Source of the DNA: Solidesulfovibrio fructosivorans JJ]
Lineage (GTDB): Bacteria > Desulfobacterota > Desulfovibrionia > Desulfovibrionales > Desulfovibrionaceae
Reading direction: 5' to 3'
NCBI RefSeq assembly: GCF_000179555.1
Contig: NZ_AECZ01000030.1
Span: 1-49,472 of the forward strand
Length of the DNA stretch: 49,472 nt
Shown piece after piece: positions 24,159-31,689 of the stretch (within the stretch, counting starts at the first letter, position 1; each line of letters begins with the position of its first letter). The position numbers and the translations under genes are program-made. The notes beneath the pieces are model-generated. The model did not search any database and was not told the DNA's origin. It saw nothing but the letters and a program-made list of their open reading frames with translations.

Positions 24159-26153
24159 CTACGGCTGACCGGGAAGCGGCGACGGCTGCCGTTCGGCCAC
24201 CTGCCGGACGACGGCCTTGGCCGCCACAGCCCGGGTCACTGCCGGAGCGGGCCGGGAGGCCGCGCCGAGTTCCGTGAAATAGGTCGTGCCGGCCGGATAG
24301 CCGCCAAGGAGCACCGCCTTGGCCGCAAGCTCCCGGGGGAGGCCCGCCAGGGCCGCCTCCGCCGCCTCCTGATTGGGATACAAAACGGGCAGCACCACAT
24401 CGTAGCGCAGGCTCGCGTCCGGCAGCCGGGTGCAGAAAAGCGAGAGTTCCGTCTTGTCTATGTGGCGGGAAATAAAAGTGTATCCCTTCTGTAGCCCGTC
24501 GACGCTGGCCACCTTGACCAGGTACGATCCCGCCGGAGGAGCGGCGGCTTCTATGGGCGGAAAGACCAGGGTTTCGCCGACCCGTATCGTGTTGAAGTGC
24601 TTGCCCGGATTGGCGACCGACAGTTGGGCCAGCACCTTCCTGCCGCCGTTGCCGTAGAGCCGCGCCGCCAGTTTGCTCACGCTCCAGCCCGGGCGCATGA
24701 CGCAGGCCCCGATCCGGTCGGGCGCGGCCGCGTTTCCGGGAACGGGCATGGCCGGCGGCAATTCGGGCGAGGAGGCGGCCACGGCGGACGCCGCCGGCAG
24801 GGCGTCGTCCGGGGCGACCACGATGACGTTTTCCGAGGCGCTCGGCGGCAAGGCGGCGGCGGCCAGATCCAAGGCGGCGGCCAGATCCCGTCCCTGGCCC
24901 GCCTTTGGGGCCGGCGCGGCCGGGTTGGTCGGAGCCGGCGGCGCGGCGGCCGGGACCTCGACCGTGGCCGTTTGCGACGCGGCCGAAGCCGGGGTGTCGC
25001 CTGTGGCCGGCGAAACGGCTTCGGCCGGGGTCGGAGCCGGACCCGCGGCCTCCCCCGCCGGCGTTGGCGTCACGCCGCCGTGGGCGGCCAGAAGCGGCGC
25101 ATCCGCCCCGGCGACGGCCGGCGCGGCCACGGGCGCGGCATTCGGGGCCGGCGTCCGCTCCCCGGAAGAAGCGGTCGTCGAAGGGGCGGTCAGGGTCGCG
25201 ACCGCCCGGGTCAGGATATCCGCGCCGTGGCGCACGAACGGCGGCCGGCCGCTCGCCATGCCCACGACGATCAGCCCGGCCAGGGCGCAGCCGGCGGCAA
25301 GGCTTCCCCGGCGCAGCCACGCCGAAGCGCCCCCCCGCGACTCCCGGGCCGCCCGGCCGACCAGTCCCCAGCCGATGCGACGTCGGCCAAAGCCGACCGC
25401 AAGCAGCATGGACAGGTGGCAAAGGCGCACGATCTTGCGCGGATAGCCGCCGGTCAGGCGATGGATGCGGCGGCAGGCCAGGGCCGTGAAAACGGCCGGG
25501 GCCTGTCCGTCCGGGGAACACAGGGCCAGACGGGTTTCGATCATGCGCCGGGTCTGGGGCCTGTTAAGCGGCAAAAGCCGGTAGCGGAAATTGACCCGGT
25601 CCTCGAGGTTGGGCCGGGCGGCCAGCACGTCCTCGAACTCGTCTTGGGCGAAGATGACGATCTGCAGGAGCTTGTGCGTGTTGGTCTCGAAATTGAGCAG
25701 TTCGCGCAAAAGTTCCAGGCACGGCGGAGTGATCTTTTGCCCCTCGTCCACGATCAGGGCCACGATGCGCCGGCCGTCCTGGCCGCGCCTAAGCAGTTCG
25801 GCCTTGAGCGCCTCGCGCAAAAGCCCCGCGTCGCGCCCGAGCGACGCCGTGTCCAGGCCGAACAGCCGGGCCAGGGACAACAGAAAATCCTCGGGCGTGG
25901 CGTGGTAGGGGTCGTCGATAAAATGGACCTCGATGTCGTCGTCGCCGTCGAGCAGCCGGGTCAGTTCCCGGCCGAGCGTGGTCTTGCCCGTGCCCACCTC
26001 GCCGAGCACCACGTTGAGTCCGCGCCGCAGCCGCACGGCGATTTCCATGTGCTGCAGGCATTCCAGATGGGACGGGGCCCGGTAGAGCAGATCCGGGTCC
26101 GGAGAGTTGGAGAAGGGCTCGCAAGCGAGGCCCAGGGCCTGATAATAGCTCAT
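24159..26153 (-). CDS. mshM: ExeA/GspA/MshM-like AAA ATPase with periplasmic LysM/SPOR-like tail
   Basis: A 664-residue inner-membrane ATPase. Residues 1-270 are an ExeA-type AAA domain with Walker A GEVGTGKTT at 51-59 and Walker B ALIVDEGQ near 128-135. A single hydrophobic helix follows at about 283-303. Next comes a long Ala/Pro-rich linker of about 190 residues. The periplasmic end shows a LysM-like segment (GWSVSKLAARLYGNGG, then IRVGETLVFPPI) and a SPOR-like segment (SYLVKVASVDGLQKGYTFISRH and AAEAALAGLP). Both types bind peptidoglycan, so it probably helps place the secretin through the wall, as ExeA does. Ribosome site AAAGGAG is strong. Confidence 0.87.
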   Translation of the reverse strand: MSYYQALGLACEPFSNSPDPDLLYRAPSHLECLQHMEIAVRLRRGLNVVLGEVGTGKTTLGRELTRLLDGDDDIEVHFIDDPYHATPEDFLLSLARLFGLDTASLGRDAGLLREALKAELLRRGQDGRRIVALIVDEGQKITPPCLELLRELLNFETNTHKLLQIVIFAQDEFEDVLAARPNLEDRVNFRYRLLPLNRPQTRRMIETRLALCSPDGQAPAVFTALACRRIHRLTGGYPRKIVRLCHLSMLLAVGFGRRRIGWGLVGRAARESRGGASAWLRRGSLAAGCALAGLIVVGMASGRPPFVRHGADILTRAVATLTAPSTTASSGERTPAPNAAPVAAPAVAGADAPLLAAHGGVTPTPAGEAAGPAPTPAEAVSPATGDTPASAASQTATVEVPAAAPPAPTNPAAPAPKAGQGRDLAAALDLAAAALPPSASENVIVVAPDDALPAASAVAASSPELPPAMPVPGNAAAPDRIGACVMRPGWSVSKLAARLYGNGGRKVLAQLSVANPGKHFNTIRVGETLVFPPIEAAAPPAGSYLVKVASVDGLQKGYTFISRHIDKTELSLFCTRLPDASLRYDVVLPVLYPNQEAAEAALAGLPRELAAKAVLLGGYPAGTTYFTELGAASRPAPAVTRAVAAKAVVRQVAERQPSPLPGQP

Positions 26154-26164
26154 GGCGCACTCCT

Positions 26165-28054
26165 TTAAGGTCTGGCGGCTTCGGCCGCGGCGACGGGCGA
26201 AAGGGCTTTCGGGTCGACGCGATCGGCCACGGGCGGCACCGGCGCGATGGGTTTTTCCTTGAGAATGATGGGCGTTATGAAAATAAGCATCTGTTCGCGC
26301 TCGACGCTCGAATTTTTGGATTTAAAGGCCCAGCCGAGCCCCGGGATGTCCCGCAGGAAGGGTACGCCGGAATTGCCGTCGGACACCGTATCGCGGACCA
26401 GCCCGGAGATGACGATGGTCTCGCGGTCCTCGACCACCAGGTTCGACTGGGTTTCGCGCTTGTAGATGTAGGGGTTGCCGTCCACGGTGCGCGAGGTGTC
26501 CACCTGGTCGTCCTTGACCGTGATCTTCATGCGCAGGTTGGTGCCGTCCACCACGTGGGGGAGGATTTCAAGCCGCAGGGTGGCGTTGGCGAACTGGACG
26601 TTGGTGCCGTTCTGGGAGGTGGAGGTGTAGGGCACGTCCATGCCGTTTTCCACGAAGGCCGTCTGGTTCTCCATGGTGGTGATGGTGGGGCTGGCCAGGA
26701 TTTTCACCTTATTATCCTCGGCCAGGGCGGTGAGCTGGGCTTCCAGCACGTTTTCGCCGATCTTGCCGAACAGGAAGTTGACCCCGGCGCCGGCGGCCCC
26801 AAGGCCCGAGGCCGTGGTCAGGGAATTGGTCAGGGCCGGATAGTTGAGGCCAAAACCGTTGCCGGACGAGCCGCCGGGGAAGATCGGGCTCGTCACGTTG
26901 CTGAGGCTCGAGCTGCCGGTATTGGCGTTGGAAACGCTGCCGGAACCGGTGAGAGTCGAACCGGAGGACGCGGCGTTGGCCGATGTCATGCCGTTATTGC
27001 CCGCCGTCATGGAGGTCGAGGTGGTGGCCTGTTGGGCCGGAGACATCCGGAAGTTGGAGCCCTTGAGCACCCCGCCCCACTGCACGCCGAGGGCCTGGGC
27101 CGTGTTCCGGTCGGTCTGCACGATAAAGGCCTTGAGCTTGACCTGGGGACGCGGCTTGTCGAGCTCTTCGATGAGCGCCACCAGTTTTTTCGCATCGGCC
27201 TCCGGGGCCTGGATGATGATGGAATTGCTGTGCTGGTCCGGCACGATGGAACAGTTGAGCTGGCCTGGCCGATGTCCGCCCTGGCCTTGCAGCTTGATGG
27301 TGTCGTTGGCGGAGCGGTCCGGCGTGATGTTGCGGACGGTCTGGCCGACGGGGGTCTGCGGCTTGGCCTGCTGCCCGGGCATGGTCGCGCCGGACGCCCC
27401 GCACATGGCCGAAAGCGTGGCGTACATCTTGGAAAGCTCGGCGTAATTGATCTCGACCCGGGCCGTGACGTCGGGTTCGAGCTCCCTGGCCCTGGCCGCT
27501 TCGGCCGCCACCTTGTTCGTCGCTTCCTTGAGCTTTTGCTGCTGCTCCATGTCGGCCACGGTCATCACGCGGATGATGTCGCCTTCCACCGAATAGGTCA
27601 GGCCGTTGGAGGCCAGGATGCTTTTGAAGGTCTCGTCCCAGGGGGCGTCGGCCACGTTGACGTTGATGCGCATCCCCTTGCCCTGCTGGCCCTCGCCGGC
27701 GCCGGTGGCGCCCGGAATCGACGAGGAAAGCACCACGTTCTGGTTGGCCGCCCGGGCCATGGCCCGCACCACGGCCACCAGGTCCGTGTCGTACATGCGC
27801 AGCGTCATCTTCTGGGTGGGCAACGGCCGCGCCGGCTTCTCCGGGGCCTTGTCCTTCTTGGTGTCGATGGCCGCCTTCTTGAATTCGATCCGCCGCGGAT
27901 GGCTCGACGGGGAGTACCCCTCCGACTGGACGGCCCGCGCATCCCAATGCTCGATAAAGGCATCCTTGTGCGGCTTCTTCACGCATCCCGGAGCGGCCAG
28001 GGACACCGTCAAAAGCGCGGCCAGCACGGCCCTGCCCCACTTCTCCGCATTCAT
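26165..28054 (-). CDS. mshL: Type IV pilus outer-membrane secretin (MshL/PilQ/GspD family)
   Basis: Outer-membrane channel for the pilus, 629 residues from the ATG at MNAEKWGRAV. The signal ends in AAPGC, a weak lipobox with Cys24. N-terminal domains include an STN/N0-like part (LRMYDTDLVAVVRAMARAANQNVVLSS) and an N1-like part ending in VKLKAFIVQTDRN. A Ser/Asn/Gly/Thr-rich insert of about 70 residues interrupts the secretin region. The C-terminal secretin core has VEDRETIVISGLVRDTVSDGNSGVPFLRDIPGLGWAFKS and EREQMLIFITPIIL, the family signature. The gene follows PilP directly and precedes mshM, as in MSHA loci. Confidence 0.92.
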   Translation of the reverse strand: MNAEKWGRAVLAALLTVSLAAPGCVKKPHKDAFIEHWDARAVQSEGYSPSSHPRRIEFKKAAIDTKKDKAPEKPARPLPTQKMTLRMYDTDLVAVVRAMARAANQNVVLSSSIPGATGAGEGQQGKGMRINVNVADAPWDETFKSILASNGLTYSVEGDIIRVMTVADMEQQQKLKEATNKVAAEAARARELEPDVTARVEINYAELSKMYATLSAMCGASGATMPGQQAKPQTPVGQTVRNITPDRSANDTIKLQGQGGHRPGQLNCSIVPDQHSNSIIIQAPEADAKKLVALIEELDKPRPQVKLKAFIVQTDRNTAQALGVQWGGVLKGSNFRMSPAQQATTSTSMTAGNNGMTSANAASSGSTLTGSGSVSNANTGSSSLSNVTSPIFPGGSSGNGFGLNYPALTNSLTTASGLGAAGAGVNFLFGKIGENVLEAQLTALAEDNKVKILASPTITTMENQTAFVENGMDVPYTSTSQNGTNVQFANATLRLEILPHVVDGTNLRMKITVKDDQVDTSRTVDGNPYIYKRETQSNLVVEDRETIVISGLVRDTVSDGNSGVPFLRDIPGLGWAFKSKNSSVEREQMLIFITPIILKEKPIAPVPPVADRVDPKALSPVAAAEAARP

Positions 28055-28108
28055 GACGCGACCTCGCATACGCATTCTCCCATCCCGCCCGGCGTGAAGC
28101 GCCATGGC

Positions 28109-28585
28109 TTAACGCCCCTGCCGGGCATCCTGTCCCTCGTAGGGAATCGTCACCTGCTGCCCGTTGGCCAGACTTTCCAGCACCACCTGGTCCGGGGCGA
28201 TGGAAACGACCTTGTAGCCGCCGCCTTCCAGGGCGTCGCCGGCCTGGTATTCCATGCCGTCCAAGACGGCCAATTTGCCGCTGCCAAGCTCCACGTATCC
28301 CGAATAGCGGGGCAGGACCGCATGTTGTACGGGTCCCCGCCCGGACAGCGGCTTGTCGTAAAAAGCCGTTGCCGGCCATTTTCTCCCGATGGCCGAGACC
28401 AGCGAGATCGTGGCCGGGCTCAGATCCGAATCCTTGATGGCGCGCAGCATGTTCGCGGCCTGGGCGGCGTCGCCGGAGGCGGGCTTGGGCGCGGTCTGGC
28501 GCGAGGGCCGGTCAAGGGTGATCCAAAGCCCGAGCACGGCCGTAACGCAGACCGCCGCCAACAGGATTTTCTCGCGTTTGCTCAT
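28109..28585 (-). CDS. PilP/GspC-like inner-membrane protein (MshK position)
   Basis: A 158-residue bitopic protein with an N-terminal helix (KILLAAVCVTAVLGLWITL) and a periplasmic part. The last 70 residues (YSGYVELGSGKLAVLDGMEYQAGDALEGGGYKVVSIAPDQVVLE) match the beta-rich homology region of GspC/PilP, which contacts the secretin N0 domain. Its place between PilO and the secretin matches pilP and mshK. Gap to PilO is 12 bases. Confidence 0.78.
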   Translation of the reverse strand: MSKREKILLAAVCVTAVLGLWITLDRPSRQTAPKPASGDAAQAANMLRAIKDSDLSPATISLVSAIGRKWPATAFYDKPLSGRGPVQHAVLPRYSGYVELGSGKLAVLDGMEYQAGDALEGGGYKVVSIAPDQVVLESLANGQQVTIPYEGQDARQGR

Positions 28586-28597
28586 CGCCCACCCCGC

Positions 28598-29131
28598 CTA
28601 CTTGATCGCCAGCCAGCATTTCATGGCGTATTCGCGCCCCTGCTCGCCGGCCACGGTGGAGACCGACTCCACCGTGACCAGGGGCCCATAGCGGCCAAGG
28701 GTCAGCATGAACTCCCGAAACGCCTCCGCCGGCCCGGACAATCCGAGCCGCACCGCGAGCAGCCCCTTTCGCGTCACCGAGGAAGGGTCCGGGGAAACGC
28801 GCGTCAGCCGAAGCCCGAGCGGCGTGACCATGTCGCCGAAAATCGTGTTGAGCCGGCCCACATCGGAAAGAGGCAACGAGCCCTTGCCGCCCACCGGGCC
28901 GACCTGGCGCAAATGCTCCCGGGCCTGCTTGAGTAGTTCGATGGCCGGCGCGAACTGGCGGCGCAGGGCCAGCGACGAGCGCAGGTGCTCGATGTCGCGC
29001 CTCAGTTCCCCGGCGGCGTGGTAATCCGGCACGATGAAAACCGCCATGAACCCCGCCGCGATGACCGCGCCCGCGACCAGAAAACCCACGGTGCGGGGAG
29101 GCAGACGGCGTTTGATCTCCGCAAGATTCAT
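28598..29131 (-). CDS. pilO: PilO/GspM/MshJ-like inner-membrane protein
   Basis: A 177-residue bitopic protein with one N-terminal helix (VGFLVAGAVIAAGFMAVFIV), a coiled-coil stretch (AAGELRRDIEHLRSSLALRRQFAPAIELLKQ) and a ferredoxin-like C-terminal domain. This is the PilO/GspM layout. It pairs with PilN in the alignment subcomplex between platform and secretin. Its start is 3 bases from the stop of the PilM-PilN fusion gene, so it is translationally coupled. Confidence 0.85.
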   Translation of the reverse strand: MNLAEIKRRLPPRTVGFLVAGAVIAAGFMAVFIVPDYHAAGELRRDIEHLRSSLALRRQFAPAIELLKQAREHLRQVGPVGGKGSLPLSDVGRLNTIFGDMVTPLGLRLTRVSPDPSSVTRKGLLAVRLGLSGPAEAFREFMLTLGRYGPLVTVESVSTVAGEQGREYAMKCWLAIK

Positions 29132-29134
29132 GGC

Positions 29135-31135
29135 CTAGTCCCCGGGAAGCTCAATGCCGATGACGTAGCGCAGGCCCGAAGCGCCGTCGGCAAGGGGTTC
29201 CACTTCGCTTTTTTTCACCGTGACGTTTTCGAAAAGGGGCTCGCCTTCGAGGGCCACCACATAACTGGCCAACATCGAGTCGAACAGGCGGGCGTCGCCG
29301 GTAATCATGCCGTCGATGACCAGCCGTCCCGTCGCCGCCGCCGCCGCGCCCTTGGCCCTTTTGCCGTTTTTCTTGCCCGACTCGCGCGGCGCGCCGAGCT
29401 CGGTGGTCAGCGTGCCGACGCCAACCCCGTCCGGAGCCAGGGCCAGGGCCCGTTCCCAGAGCCCCACCGCGCGGTTGCGGGCGGCAAAGGCGTGCAGCTT
29501 CTCCCGCTTGACGCGAAGATCGTCCGCCATCCGCGACAGGGAGACCACATCCACCTCGCCGCCGAGAGAAGCCAGCTCCGCGCGCAGCCCGTCCCGTTCC
29601 CGGGTGAGCGCGCGGCGGGTGGAAGCGGCGTCGAAGGAAAAAAAGGCCATGGCCGCCAGCACCACGGCCAGGATGATCAGCGTCCACTGTTCGAGCTGGT
29701 GGGAAATCCGGGCGGACGCCTTTTCCTTGTAGGTGAAAAACACGCTCGGCGTGACGTCCACATCGGCGAAGGCCAGCCCCAGGGCCTGGGTCCAGGCCGT
29801 TGCGGGCAGCATCCAGTCGTTTACAAGCGGCACCCTGGGGACACGCGCGCCCAGCAGATCGAGAGGGGAGCAGCGAAGTCCGGTCTGTTCCCCGATATAG
29901 CGCACGAACGCCTTGCTGCCGCCCAAAAGGCCCGACACCGTCAACTGCGTCACCGCGTCATAGCCGAGGGATTCGCGGTAATGCTTGAGGGTCATCTCCA
30001 CCTGGCGCACCAGGCGCGAGGCCACGGGCTCGAGCATGCCCATGACGTCTTCGGGATTGAGCCCCATGCCGGGATGGCAGGCGTCCAGGTCCTCGCAGCC
30101 GTAAACGATGCTCCAGAAAAGCTCCCGGGCCTGTTTCTTGGTCACACGCGGCCGATCCGCCTCGTCGGCGGTGCGGCCGCCGGAGGCGTTTTCCGGTTCT
30201 GGCTCGAGTTCGAGCACCAGTCCCTGACCGGCGCTCCCCCCGTCATCCAGGTCCAGGAGCGTCTCCTCGGCCGCGCCGGGGGCCAAGGCCATGCCCTGCT
30301 CCGACACGGGCGGCGGCGTGGCGGACAGATTCGCCTCCAGGGCCTCCTGCACGGCCTGCTCCATGCCGGACATGGACGTCTTGATGACCCGCACGAACAT
30401 CAAATTGCCGTTGTTGAAAATTTCCAGGCGCGACCAGTTCTGGCCGATATGCAGATTGGCCGTGGCCCCCTCGGCCCCCGACAGGACACGGCGGCGAAAA
30501 AAATTCTGGTGGGCAAAGGATTCGAGGGTGAGCCCGGCCAGGGGAAACCCGGCCTTGACGAAATCCGACCGAAGCGCCTCGGCGGCCTCGCGCTGGGCGG
30601 TGTAGGCCAGAGCCCCAAGACGCGCCATGCCTTTTTCGGTCGTCTCGCCCCGACGCTCGAAGTCGAAGATCACCGCGGCCTCGTCAAAGGCCATTTCCTT
30701 TTTGGCCGTCCAGAACACCGCGTTGTCCACCTGCCCGGAGGACACCTTGGGGATGGTCACGAATTGGATGTTGGCCCGGGAACTCTGGTCCCCGGCCCAG
30801 ACGCGCGGGAGCGGCCCGGGGCCGCACAACTCGGTCAGCGCGCGGCGAAGCAGCTCCGCAAAGCCCGCCTTGCCCGGCGCGACGCCGGCCGGCACGGGAA
30901 CGACCACGGCCCCAAGCACCTCGAACCCGGCATCATGGCCACGGACCTTGATGCAGGTCAGCCGCGTCGGCGCGATGTCCACGCCGACCGAAACGGCCTT
31001 GCCGAAGGGAAAACGGCGCGGGCCCCGGACGGATTTGCGCTCCGGGGGGGCACTCGCCGCCGTTTTCCCGCCCGGCCGGCGGATCATCTCCAGCAGCCGC
31101 TGGTTCGGCGTGGTTGCTTTTTTCTTGGCCATCAT
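29135..31135 (-). CDS. PilM-PilN fusion protein (MshI-like)
   Basis: A 666-residue protein that joins two normally separate pilus parts. Residues about 45-470 are PilM-like, an actin-fold cytoplasmic protein (AVSVGVDIAPTRLTCIKV at the start and LTVSGLLGGSKAF near 420), interrupted by an acidic linker of about 60 residues near 300. A transmembrane helix (TLIILAVVLAAMAFFSF, about 484-503) follows, then a coiled coil and a PilN-like periplasmic domain (LVIDGMITGDARLFDSMLASY). In PilM/PilN systems a short PilN tail docks into PilM; here the link is covalent. It follows the HTH gene by 32 bases and has no strong ribosome site. Confidence 0.88.
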   Translation of the reverse strand: MMAKKKATTPNQRLLEMIRRPGGKTAASAPPERKSVRGPRRFPFGKAVSVGVDIAPTRLTCIKVRGHDAGFEVLGAVVVPVPAGVAPGKAGFAELLRRALTELCGPGPLPRVWAGDQSSRANIQFVTIPKVSSGQVDNAVFWTAKKEMAFDEAAVIFDFERRGETTEKGMARLGALAYTAQREAAEALRSDFVKAGFPLAGLTLESFAHQNFFRRRVLSGAEGATANLHIGQNWSRLEIFNNGNLMFVRVIKTSMSGMEQAVQEALEANLSATPPPVSEQGMALAPGAAEETLLDLDDGGSAGQGLVLELEPEPENASGGRTADEADRPRVTKKQARELFWSIVYGCEDLDACHPGMGLNPEDVMGMLEPVASRLVRQVEMTLKHYRESLGYDAVTQLTVSGLLGGSKAFVRYIGEQTGLRCSPLDLLGARVPRVPLVNDWMLPATAWTQALGLAFADVDVTPSVFFTYKEKASARISHQLEQWTLIILAVVLAAMAFFSFDAASTRRALTRERDGLRAELASLGGEVDVVSLSRMADDLRVKREKLHAFAARNRAVGLWERALALAPDGVGVGTLTTELGAPRESGKKNGKRAKGAAAAATGRLVIDGMITGDARLFDSMLASYVVALEGEPLFENVTVKKSEVEPLADGASGLRYVIGIELPGD

Positions 31136-31167
31136 CGTTGTCCGTGTTGGGAGTGCGGTATCGCGGC

Positions 31168-31353
31168 CTAATCCTGCAGACGCGTCAGCCGCGACACTTC
31201 GTCATGGCTGATGCGCCAGCCCCGCCCGACCTTGACCCCGTGCAGGGTGTGGCCCTTGATGAATTTGCGCACCGTCTGGTCGCTGCATTTGAGCAGCCTG
31301 GCCACTTCCTGCACCGTGTAGGTTTCCTTGATTTCTCCCACGTGTTCCCGCAT
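31168..31353 (-). CDS. Small excisionase-type HTH DNA-binding protein
   Basis: A 61-residue protein consisting almost only of a MerR/excisionase-type winged HTH (HTH_17 family). YTVQEVARLLKCSDQTVRKFIKG forms the helix pair and HGVKVGRGWRISHDEVSRL the wing. The ATG has a strong AAGGAG ribosome site. It is first in the minus-strand pilus machine operon. No recombinase is nearby, so a regulatory rather than excision role is likely, perhaps at the divergent promoter region. Confidence 0.85.
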   Translation of the reverse strand: MREHVGEIKETYTVQEVARLLKCSDQTVRKFIKGHTLHGVKVGRGWRISHDEVSRLTRLQD

Positions 31354-31406
31354 GGCGCATCGCTCCTTATCGCTATCTAACGATACTTACGGTCGGCTCG
31401 GGCCAA

Positions 31407-31458
31407 AAAAAAACCGGATGCGCGCCCAACGCGCGTCCCATCCGTTCCACTTTTTTAT
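31407..31458. terminator. Hairpin with U9 tract in the leader of the pilus machine operon
   Basis: On the minus strand CGGATG pairs with CATCCG, with an inner GCGC stem, and a run of nine T follows directly. This is the form of an intrinsic terminator. On the plus strand a looser T-run follows (TTTTTTATTT). It could insulate the two divergent arms or attenuate minus-strand transcription that starts upstream at 31583-31598. Confidence 0.55.
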
Positions 31459-31582
31459 TTCCCGCACCCAACCGTTTCATTTCATCAATCTCCCCGGCGG
31501 ACCTTCCCTCCGCCGCTTGGATCGTAACCTTTCAATTTCCCGAGACTTCTTCAAAAGGAGCCGTTCGGGCCACCTCTAATCT

Positions 31583-31598
31583 TACAAAAGCCGTGCCC
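31583..31598 (-). promoter_or_regulatory. Candidate sigma-54 promoter for the pilus machine operon
   Basis: The minus strand reads GGGCACGGCTTTTGTA. Against TGGCACG-N4-TTGC it keeps the -24 GG-CACG block and TTG, but the -12 C is T and the first T is G. A transcript from here would carry a leader of about 218 bases containing the U9 hairpin. Confidence 0.35.
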
Positions 31599-31689
31599 AA
31601 CGGAGCCGGCGTCCACGCGGCGATTCCAAAACCACCGGCCTTGATGCTAGGGTGGGGCGGAGGCAAGACCCCAACAACACGGCGGACCC

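Larger units (their letters stand above)
31354..31689. promoter_or_regulatory. Divergent control region between pilus machine operon and pilT genes
   Basis: This 336-base gap has no credible coding. Near the HTH gene it holds an 18-base inverted repeat with TATCG arms (31368-31385), a candidate operator. In the middle lies a hairpin with A/T runs on both sides. Further out, at 31583-31598, is a minus-strand sigma-54-like sequence. No clear promoter for the plus-strand pilT gene was found, although GGCGGAGG occurs about 18 bases before its ATG. Confidence 0.6.

Noticed and set aside
26555-28936. A 793-residue open frame on the plus strand opposite the secretin genes.
   Set aside because: It mirrors real genes in a GC-rich region, has His/Gly/Arg-rich composition and no recognisable domain.
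22350-31135. The machine genes as a type II secretion system.
   Set aside because: PilM/N/O/P set, two retraction ATPases and the MshC-D-O-P-Q-like order favour a pilus. GspE/F/D-like names are family overlap.
28985-31171. A 728-residue plus-strand open frame opposite PilM-PilN and PilO.
   Set aside because: Antisense shadow with biased composition; the minus strand has clear domains.
31168-31353. HTH protein as a prophage or integrative-element excisionase.
   Set aside because: No integrase, att repeats or phage genes nearby; operon position favours regulation.
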